This document shows, in pieces, positions 6,032 through 10,726 of a stretch of DNA of 10,726 bases. The translations under genes were made by a program, and so were the position numbers. The notes under the pieces were generated by a model that saw only the letters and a list, made by a program, of their open reading frames with translations, had not been told where the DNA came from and made no database searches. The stretch is from Bacillota bacterium (GTDB lineage: Bacteria > Bacillota > Peptococcia > Peptococcales > Peptococcaceae), in NCBI GenBank assembly GCA_023443145.1, contig JAEZVS010000157.1:1-10726 (forward strand), given 5' to 3'. Position 1 is the first letter of the stretch. Each line of letters begins with the position of its first letter.

Positions 6032-7450
6032 TCACTGTTTTTTCCAGTGCGTGCCATTTTTACCATCTTCCAATACAATGCCCAACGCACCCAAACGATC
6101 ACGGATGGCATCAGAAAGCGCAAAGTTTTTTTCTTTTCGGGCTTCCGCACGAAGATCGATTAAAAGCGCCATCAACTGCTCCGACAAATCATCAGCGGTG
6201 CCTTCCTCCTTTTGAAAATCAAGGCCCAACACGTGAAAAAGACGGTCAAAACAAGCAAGGGCCTCATCAATAACCCCACGATTGAGATCGTCTTCCCGCA
6301 AATAGGTGTTGCTGTCTCGGGCCAGGTCGAAAAGAGCACTGATGGCCAGCGCTGTGTTAAAGTCGTCATCCATTGCCGTGCGGAAAGCCTCTTCCGCCGC
6401 TTTCACTTGCCGGCGTAGAGTCAAGGCGCGCTCATTTTCATCTCCACGTGCTTCTTCCCGCACTTGCGCAAGCGCCATGCGGGCATTTTTCAGACGCTCC
6501 AAGCCGCGGGTCGCCACGGCCAGCTTATCGTCATCAAAATCAAGCGGACTGCGATAGTGCACCGAAAGAAGGTAAAAGCGCACCACATCACCGGGAAAAC
6601 GTTCCAACACATCCCGCAAAAGGAAAAAGTTGCCCAATGACTTGCTCATTTTTTCCTCATTAATGGTGATAAAGCCGTTGTGCATCCAATAACGCGCCAT
6701 GGGCGCATGGGTGAGGGCACAGCTTTGGGCAATTTCATTTTCATGGTGGGGAAAAATCAGGTCTTGACCGCCGCCATGTATGTCAAAAGTGGGCCCCAAA
6801 TAATGGCGGCTCATGGCCGAGCATTCGATGTGCCAGCCCGGCCGTCCCTCGCCCCAGGGGGCGGCCCAACTGGGTTCCCCTTCTTTGGCCCCTTTCCAAA
6901 GGGCAAAATCCAGAGGATCGCGCTTGGTTTCATTCACATCCACCCGTGCACCGGCGAGAAGTTCATCAATATTGCGTCCTGAAAGAGCACCATAATCCTC
7001 AAATTTGCGCACGGAGAAATACACATCACCATTATCCATAGTGTAGGCATAGCCGCCATCAATGAGTTCTTGCACAAATTGAATGATGTCGTCCATGTGC
7101 TCACTCACCTTGGGATTTTTGCTGGCCGGCATGATATTTAGCTTGGCTGTATCTTCGAAAAAGGCCTCAATATAAAACTCTGCCACTTCTTGGGCTGTTT
7201 TGTTTTCCTCGTGAGAACGGCGAATAATCTTATCATCCACGTCGGTAAAATTGGATATATACGTCACGTCAAAGCCCCGATAGGCAAAATAACGTCTGAC
7301 TGTATCAAACACGACAATGGGACGCGCATTGCCCAGGTGAATATAGTTATAAGTTGTTGGACCGCATACATACATGCGCACCTTACCTGTCTCCAACGGC
7401 TCAAAAGCCTCTTTGCGGTTGGTCATGGTATTATAGATGGTGATGCTCAT
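6032..7450 (-). CDS. cysS: Cysteinyl-tRNA synthetase
   Basis: A class I aminoacyl-tRNA synthetase that activates cysteine and charges tRNA-Cys in the cytoplasm. The 472-residue protein, close to the E. coli length of 461, shows the HIGH motif as HLGN (38-41), KMSKS at 267-271, and the zinc ligands Cys29, Cys210, His235 and Glu239 that equal Cys28, Cys209, His234 and Glu238 in E. coli. A DALR-like helical domain and a C-terminal anticodon-recognition tail follow (ending GTHWKKQ). The start at 7450 is set by an AGGAGG site and by homology beginning MSITIYN; a longer frame starting at 7522 would only add cysE codons read out of frame. The ATG overlaps the cysE stop (ATGA), which suggests translational coupling. 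No terminator is evident before the superoxide reductase gene. Confidence 0.97.
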   Translation of the reverse strand: MSITIYNTMTNRKEAFEPLETGKVRMYVCGPTTYNYIHLGNARPIVVFDTVRRYFAYRGFDVTYISNFTDVDDKIIRRSHEENKTAQEVAEFYIEAFFEDTAKLNIMPASKNPKVSEHMDDIIQFVQELIDGGYAYTMDNGDVYFSVRKFEDYGALSGRNIDELLAGARVDVNETKRDPLDFALWKGAKEGEPSWAAPWGEGRPGWHIECSAMSRHYLGPTFDIHGGGQDLIFPHHENEIAQSCALTHAPMARYWMHNGFITINEEKMSKSLGNFFLLRDVLERFPGDVVRFYLLSVHYRSPLDFDDDKLAVATRGLERLKNARMALAQVREEARGDENERALTLRRQVKAAEEAFRTAMDDDFNTALAISALFDLARDSNTYLREDDLNRGVIDEALACFDRLFHVLGLDFQKEEGTADDLSEQLMALLIDLRAEARKEKNFALSDAIRDRLGALGIVLEDGKNGTHWKKQ

Positions 7451-8106
7451 TTTTGATCCTCCTCTATTTGATCCAGACGAATCTGAATATCGTCCAAGCG
7501 CTGACGCAAATCGGTCAAACATTCACAAATGGGATCTGGCAGGCGATTATGCTCTAAGTCGGCGTTGTGTTTGGATGGCATCACCCTGCTGCCATCTTGC
7601 ACCACAATCTTACCGGGAATACCCACCACCGTGCAGTCATCGGGCACATCTCTAAGGACCACCGAGCCGGCACCGATTTTGACGTTGTTGCCGATGGTGA
7701 TGTTGCCCAACACTTTCGCGCCGCTGGATATCATCACCCGATCACCTACAGTGGGATGACGCTTGCCTTTTTCTTTCCCTGTACCGCCCAGAGTCACACC
7801 TTGAAAGAGGGTGACATCGTCACCCACAATGGTGGTTTCACCAATGACGATGCCGCAACCGTGGTCAATAAACAGACCGGAACCGATTTGAGCACCGGGA
7901 TGAATTTCCACCTGCGTAAAAAACCGCGCCACTTGCGACAAAAAACGGGCCAAAGTACGTAAATGCATCCGATAAAGCTTGTGGGTAAAACGATGCACCC
8001 AGATGGCATGCAAACCCGGATAATTAAACACCACCTCCAACACCGTCTTGGCTGCCGGATCTCGTTCAAACACCACTTCAATATCCCGTTTAAATCGATC
8101 AAACAT
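7447..8106 (-). CDS. cysE: Serine O-acetyltransferase
   Basis: It transfers acetyl from acetyl-CoA to L-serine, the first committed step of cysteine synthesis. The 219-residue protein is of the shorter Gram-positive (EpsC-like) type. A helical N-terminal segment (1-65) precedes a left-handed beta-helix of hexapeptide repeats (about 66-170), for example [13 protein letters not shown]. Residues matching the E. coli active site are Asp81-His82 in [11 protein letters not shown] and Arg116-His117 in KRHPTVGD; the acetyl-CoA loop [12 protein letters not shown] is present. The C-terminal tail ends in a helix-prone segment ([18 protein letters not shown]) that may form a short coiled coil. GGAGG (8113-8117) lies 6 nt before ATG 8106, inside the end of xth, and the two genes overlap by 8 nt. 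Pairing with cysS links cysteine supply to its charging. Confidence 0.95.
   Translation of the reverse strand: MFDRFKRDIEVVFERDPAAKTVLEVVFNYPGLHAIWVHRFTHKLYRMHLRTLARFLSQVARFFTQVEIHPGAQIGSGLFIDHGCGIVIGETTIVGDDVTLFQGVTLGGTGKEKGKRHPTVGDRVMISSGAKVLGNITIGNNVKIGAGSVVLRDVPDDCTVVGIPGKIVVQDGSRVMPSKHNADLEHNRLPDPICECLTDLRQRLDDIQIRLDQIEEDQK
7458..7463 (-). promoter_or_regulatory. Ribosome binding site that sets the cysS start at 7450
   Basis: AGGAGG on the reverse strand lies 7 nt before ATG 7450, inside the last codons of cysE. It shows that the conserved MSITIYN start is used and not the upstream in-frame ATG at 7522. Confidence 0.85.
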
Positions 8107-8878
8107 GGCATGCCTCCTTTAAAGAAAGATCTGCCACCAATTCCACCGGACAATGATCCGAGCCAAAAATATCGTCATGAATATGTGTAAATTGAATGCG
8201 ATCGGTGATGTCGTCACTCACCACAAAATAGTCAATGCGCCAACCGGCATTCCGTTCACGCGCTTTAAAACGATAGCTCCACCATGAATAAACATCGGTC
8301 ACATCCGGATGTTGATGCCGCCAAGTATCCACAAAGCCGGCATTAAGAAGGTTGGTAAACTGTCCGCGTTCTTCATCAGTGAAGCCGGCATTTCGACGGT
8401 TGCTTTTCGGGTTCTTCAGATCGATTTCCGTATGCGCCACGTTTAAATCACCGCATAGAACCACCGGTTTTTGCTTTTTCAGTCCCACCAGGTAATCCCG
8501 CCAAGCATTCTCCCAAGTCATACGATAATCCAGCCGCGCCAGCTCATTTTGACTGTTGGGGGTGTAGGTGGTTACGAAATAAAATGTGCCCATATCCAGC
8601 GTAATGACACGCCCCTCGTGATCGTGTTCATCAATACCCAGGCCATACCGCACATCCAGCGGTTCATGGCGGGTAAACACCGCCGTTCCGGAATAGCCTT
8701 TCCGTTCGGCACTGTTGAAATAAATATGATAGCCCGGCAAATCCAGCTCAATTTGATGAGGCTGAAGTTTGGTTTCCTGCAGCGCAAAAAAATCCGCATC
8801 CAAAGCCTCAAACGCCTCCATAAACCCTTTATTGACAGCGGCACGCAAACCGTTGACGTTCCAAGAAATAAATTTCAT
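8099..8878 (-). CDS. xth: Exodeoxyribonuclease III / AP endonuclease
   Basis: A 259-residue enzyme of the exonuclease-endonuclease-phosphatase fold that cuts at abasic sites and removes 3' blocking groups in base excision repair. Nearly all catalytic residues are visible: Asn7 in SWNVNGLRA, Glu35 in LQETKL, Tyr105 in TTYTPNS, Asp144 and Asn146 in GDLNVAH, Asp216 in WRIDYF, and Asp241-His242 in GSDHCPVEL. The length is normal for the family. AAAGGA (8885-8890) sits 6 nt before ATG 8878. It appears to head the xth-cysE-cysS operon and overlaps cysE by 8 nt. A glycosylase-like gene at the left edge would create its substrates, but that gene lies in a different transcription unit, so a shared role is only a possibility. 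Confidence 0.96.
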   Translation of the reverse strand: MKFISWNVNGLRAAVNKGFMEAFEALDADFFALQETKLQPHQIELDLPGYHIYFNSAERKGYSGTAVFTRHEPLDVRYGLGIDEHDHEGRVITLDMGTFYFVTTYTPNSQNELARLDYRMTWENAWRDYLVGLKKQKPVVLCGDLNVAHTEIDLKNPKSNRRNAGFTDEERGQFTNLLNAGFVDTWRHQHPDVTDVYSWWSYRFKARERNAGWRIDYFVVSDDITDRIQFTHIHDDIFGSDHCPVELVADLSLKEACHV

Positions 8879-8925
8879 ATATGTTCCTTTCCAAGCGGCA
8901 CGTTGTTACAAGCACACGTATTGGT

Positions 8926-8931
8926 CTTATA
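8926..8931 (-). promoter_or_regulatory. Possible -10 element of the xth-cysE-cysS promoter
   Basis: TATAAG on the reverse strand lies 47 nt upstream of the xth start and just past the thioredoxin terminator, which is where the operon promoter should be. No good -35 is found at 16-18 nt (the sequence there is T-rich), so only the -10 is offered. Confidence 0.35.
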
Positions 8932-8955
8932 CCCTAAGTGGAGCATAGCAAAAAT

Positions 8956-8981
8956 AAAAAAGCCGCACGCATGCGTGCGAC
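8956..8981 (-). terminator. Rho-independent terminator of the thioredoxin gene
   Basis: On the reverse strand an 8-bp stem, built on the palindrome CGCACGCATGCGTGCG (8979-8964), is followed by T6 (8961-8956). It starts 12 nt after the thioredoxin stop codon and separates that gene from xth. Confidence 0.88.
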
Positions 8982-8993
8982 TGGGTCTGTTGA

Positions 8994-9311
8994 TTAGCCG
9001 ATGATTGATTCAATCTTTTCTTCATATTCTTCAATGTCTTTTTCGCCGGCCATTTTACCGACATATTCACCATCATTGAAGAAAAGCACTTGGGGAACCC
9101 CTTTTAAGGAGAACCGTTGGAAAAGACCTTTCTGTTCTTCGACATCAACCGTGTAGAAACCGAATTTACCTTCGAAATCTTCTTCCAGCTCTTCCAGTTT
9201 CGGTTTAACCGCCTGGCACACATGACATGTTTTGCGGGTGAAGATCACACAACACGGTTCTCCATCGTCATAGACGATTTCTTCAAACAAATCAGAGTCT
9301 AATTTCTGCAT
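8994..9311 (-). CDS. Thioredoxin-family protein with CHVC active site
   Basis: At 105 residues it is the size of a single thioredoxin fold with no signal peptide, so it acts in the cytoplasm as a thiol-disulfide exchanger. The active-site pair is Cys29-His-Val-Cys32 within FTRKTCHVCQAVKP, replacing the usual WCGPC: the preceding Trp is absent and the inner dipeptide is His-Val. The cis-proline is Pro73 in KGVPQVLFF, and two more cysteines (20, 21) stand before the active site. The acidic composition and helix 2 (KPKLEELEEDF) are normal. An altered dipeptide usually shifts redox potential and partner choice, so this is probably not the general thioredoxin. It has its own promoter and terminator. 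Possible partners include peroxidases such as the glutathione peroxidase about 1.2 kb away, which is inference. Confidence 0.88.
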   Translation of the reverse strand: MQKLDSDLFEEIVYDDGEPCCVIFTRKTCHVCQAVKPKLEELEEDFEGKFGFYTVDVEEQKGLFQRFSLKGVPQVLFFNDGEYVGKMAGEKDIEEYEEKIESIIG

Positions 9312-9365
9312 AACACTCCCACTCTCCTAACTTGTTCGTTCACTAGGTCAATTATGACAATACCA

Positions 9366-9394
9366 AGTATAACAAATATTACTATTATTGTCCA
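9366..9394 (-). promoter_or_regulatory. Good sigma-70-type promoter of the thioredoxin gene
   Basis: On the reverse strand TGGACA (9394-9389) is followed after exactly 17 nt by TATACT (9371-9366); each hexamer matches consensus at 5 of 6 positions and the surroundings are AT-rich. The start codon is 54 nt downstream of the -10 element, giving a leader of roughly 45-50 nt. Confidence 0.68.
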
Positions 9395-9426
9395 TACCTC
9401 TCACTTAAAGTCATAGGAGGCAACAC

Positions 9427-9450
9427 ATGCCGGAGCTTGCATTCCGGCGT
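9427..9450 (-). other. Hairpin after the 73-residue protein gene, no T-tract
   Basis: GCCGGA (9429-9434) pairs with TCCGGC (9443-9448), with weaker pairs at the base, directly after the stop codon at 9451. No T-run follows on the reverse strand, so it is not a standard intrinsic terminator. It may stabilise the 3' end or weaken read-through toward the thioredoxin gene. Confidence 0.4.
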
Positions 9451-9672
9451 TTAAGAGCGCGCCACCCTCGCCTTTACAAAGCGAATAAACTGGGTATTGT
9501 AGTAATCGGCCAAGGTAGGGCCGCTATGTACGTCATAATATGGTACCTCATCGCTGCCCAAAGCCGCTTCAAAATCGGAAAAGAGCGCATCGATGGCTCC
9601 TGCGGGCACGCCCGGCAATTTTTCGCCGGCGGCTTTCAATCGATGCTCAAATAATTCAAGATGCCCTTTCAT
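9451..9672 (-). CDS. Hypothetical protein, 73 residues
   Basis: I do not recognise the family. The protein (MKGHLELFEHRLKAAGEKLP... ending VKARVARS) has no signal peptide, membrane segment or cysteine. It starts with an amphipathic helix (1-18), has an acidic middle (AIDALFSDFEAALGSDEVPYY), then a TLADYYNTQFIRF segment and a basic tail. AAGGAGG (9680-9686) sits 7 nt before the ATG and a perfect -10 TATAAT lies further upstream, which together support a real gene. It is divergent from trmB and upstream of the thioredoxin gene on the same strand. An antisense open frame with its own AGGAGG site covers the same bases (9427-9654), but its product is low-complexity and basic and looks like a shadow. 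Confidence 0.62.
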   Translation of the reverse strand: MKGHLELFEHRLKAAGEKLPGVPAGAIDALFSDFEAALGSDEVPYYDVHSGPTLADYYNTQFIRFVKARVARS

Positions 9673-9716
9673 CTTCCCGCCTCCTTGTGCTATGATAAAT
9701 GCCGAATCTGTGAATT

Positions 9717-9745
9717 ATTATACCCGATTGCGCCTTTGAAATAAA
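9717..9745 (-). promoter_or_regulatory. Promoter of the 73-residue protein gene, inside the divergent trmB intergenic region
   Basis: TATAAT (9722-9717) on the reverse strand is a perfect -10; the hexamer 17 nt upstream, TTTATT (9745-9740), is a poor -35. The same bases read on the forward strand give TATTAT (9716-9721), a possible -10 for trmB, so the two divergent promoters may overlap. Confidence 0.5.
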
Positions 9746-9773
9746 GACGGCGCATGACGAAAAGGAGACTTTC

Positions 9774-10427
9774 ATGGCACGCGTTCGTCATATACCCGGC
9801 ACCATCGACCGCCTTTTGGCGCATCCGTTGGTGATTACCAAAGCTGTTCCCACACCCGATTTTTGGCAAAAACAATTTGTCTGCAAACAGCCCTTGCATC
9901 TGGAGATTGGCTCCGGGCGAGGCCGCTTTATTTACGAAGCCGCAAAACGTCATCCGGAGCTAAATTTTTTAGCCCTTGATGTGGAGCCTGAAATCATTAT
10001 GGAAGCCATCGATACCTATGCGGGCTTAGACGATTTTTCTGAAAATGTACGTTTTATGTCGGCAGATGCGCGCCATTTGGCCAAGATTTTGCCCCCGGCA
10101 AGTGTGACCCAACTCTACCTGCATTTTTCCGATCCCTGGCCCAAAACCCGCCACGCCAAACGCCGTCTCACCGCCCCGGACTTTTTAGCGGTTTATCAAA
10201 AAATTCTCCATCCGGAAGGCACCCTTCTCTTTAAAACCGACCATATCGATTTTTATCACTGGAGCCGAACCACCTTGATGGAATGCGGATGGCAACTTCT
10301 TTCCGATACAGCAGATCTTTACGCCGATCTGCCTGCTAACAACATCGCCACCGAGTATGAGCGCAAATTTCAAAAAAAAGGCACGCCCATTCATCAAATT
10401 TTGGCTCAACCGCCAAAAAATGCATAA
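9774..10427 (+). CDS. trmB: tRNA (guanine-N7-)-methyltransferase
   Basis: It methylates G46 in the variable loop of many tRNAs using S-adenosylmethionine. The 217 residues match the bacterial TrmB length. Motif I LEIGSGRGRF (43-52), the acidic ends of strands at Asp69 and Asp98, the family signature HFSDPWPKTRHAKRR (117-131), and the late TEYERKF (193-199) are all present. AAAGGAG (9761-9767) is 6 nt before ATG 9774. It is a single-gene unit, divergent from the 73-residue protein gene and convergent with glutathione peroxidase. No odd residues were seen. Confidence 0.96.
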   Translation: MARVRHIPGTIDRLLAHPLVITKAVPTPDFWQKQFVCKQPLHLEIGSGRGRFIYEAAKRHPELNFLALDVEPEIIMEAIDTYAGLDDFSENVRFMSADARHLAKILPPASVTQLYLHFSDPWPKTRHAKRRLTAPDFLAVYQKILHPEGTLLFKTDHIDFYHWSRTTLMECGWQLLSDTADLYADLPANNIATEYERKFQKKGTPIHQILAQPPKNA

Positions 10428-10429
10428 GG

Positions 10430-10450
10430 CGTGCCGACGGCATACCGATG
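10430..10450. other. Imperfect hairpin between convergent trmB and glutathione peroxidase genes
   Basis: An imperfect inverted repeat around GTGCCGACGGCAT follows the trmB stop. It has no T-run on the forward strand; on the reverse strand a T6 run appears only after an 8-nt gap, inside the trmB 3' end. It may help end transcription of the convergent pair, but it is not a convincing intrinsic terminator. Confidence 0.3.
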
Positions 10451-10479
10451 ACATTGTCAAAAGAAAGCAGAAGCGCCCA

Positions 10480-10726
10480 TTAAGCGTTTAAGAGACGTTC
10501 CACCTTTTTTTCCAGTTCTTTCGGCGTAACGGTGGGCGCATAACGGGAAACAACATGTCCTTCTCTATCCACCAAAAACTTCGTGAAGTTCCATTTCAAA
10601 TCGTCACCCTCACGGGTTTGACCCAACTCTTCCAATTTTTGCAAGAATCCGGCCGTCGCTGAATTCACGGCATCTTCCGGCTGCTGTTCTTTTAAGAATT
10701 TGTAAAGCGGATGGGCGCCTTCACCG
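10480..10726 (-). CDS. Glutathione peroxidase family protein, C-terminal part (start beyond window)
   Basis: The reverse-strand frame is open to the window edge, leaving 81 C-terminal residues. [15 protein letters not shown] and [21 protein letters not shown] are characteristic of the family, and Trp45-Asn46 (window numbering) are two members of the catalytic tetrad; the catalytic Cys or selenocysteine and the Gln lie outside. A GTG at 10668 is inside the domain and is not the start. Bacterial members usually reduce hydrogen and lipid peroxides with thioredoxin, not glutathione, which fits the nearby thioredoxin-like gene. It would also remove the peroxide made by the superoxide reductase. 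The family call is firm; substrate and electron donor are not shown. Confidence 0.93.
   Translation of the reverse strand, partial: GEGAHPLYKFLKEQQPEDAVNSATAGFLQKLEELGQTREGDDLKWNFTKFLVDREGHVVSRYAPTVTPKELEKKVERLLNA

Noticed and set aside
6006..6034. Inverted repeat GTGAGTG / CGCTCAC at the end of cysS as a terminator
   Set aside because: The stem is about 7 bp with a long loop and no T-run follows, so read-through into the superoxide reductase gene cannot be excluded.
7451..7522. A 24-residue N-terminal extension of cysteinyl-tRNA synthetase from an ATG at 7522
   Set aside because: The extension has no homology, lies wholly inside cysE, and the AGGAGG at 7458-7463 directs initiation at 7450, where family similarity begins.
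8879..9000. A T-box or other cysteine-responsive leader for the cysE-cysS operon
   Set aside because: The region upstream of xth is under 80 nt from terminator to start codon and shows no T-box core or antiterminator structure.

Overview
The window looks like part of the chromosome of an anaerobic or microaerophilic Gram-positive bacterium (Bacillota, clostridial or Peptoniphilus-like side). The reasons are strong AGGAGG-type ribosome sites before nearly every gene, TTG and GTG starts, the cysE-cysS pairing common in that phylum, a superoxide reductase, and an LRR/vWA/MoxR cluster of a kind I associate with gut Clostridia. G+C is about half by eye. This assignment is an inference; no rRNA or other decisive marker is present.

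Layout. (1) 1-651: the 3' part of a gene fusing a uracil/hypoxanthine-DNA-glycosylase-like domain to a C-terminal cupin, closed by a clear terminator. (2) 726-5381: a rightward three-gene operon encoding a BspA-type leucine-rich-repeat protein, a vWA-domain protein with a degenerate metallopeptidase-like N-terminal domain (DUF2201 type), and a long MoxR-type AAA+ ATPase. The vWA and ATPase genes overlap by 4 nt and a strong hairpin ends the operon. The LRR gene carries an in-frame TAA at 1686-1688, in the middle of a repeat, with the same frame and repeat pattern continuing on the far side. (3) 5507-8931, leftward: xth (exonuclease III), cysE (serine acetyltransferase) and cysS (cysteinyl-tRNA synthetase), each overlapping the next by a few bases, followed by a separately promoted superoxide reductase whose N-terminal iron-site cysteines are mostly lost. 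(4) 8956-9722, leftward: a thioredoxin-like protein with a CHVC active site and a good promoter, and an unrecognised 73-residue protein. (5) 9774-10427, rightward: trmB, tRNA m7G46 methyltransferase. (6) 10480-10726, leftward: the C-terminal part of a glutathione peroxidase, cut by the window edge.

How the parts relate. The right half reads as housekeeping plus redox and oxidative-stress defence (SOR, thioredoxin, glutathione peroxidase, exonuclease III, cysteine synthesis and charging). The left half is the more accessory part. The LRR-vWA-MoxR cluster is the best candidate for a poorly described system: by analogy with RavA-ViaA and other MoxR-vWA pairs, the ATPase would remodel a target through the vWA adaptor, with the LRR protein as a cytoplasmic recognition component. 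That role is inference. The broken LRR gene raises the question of whether this copy is still functional. I saw no CRISPR array, tRNA, rRNA, insertion sequence or transposase.
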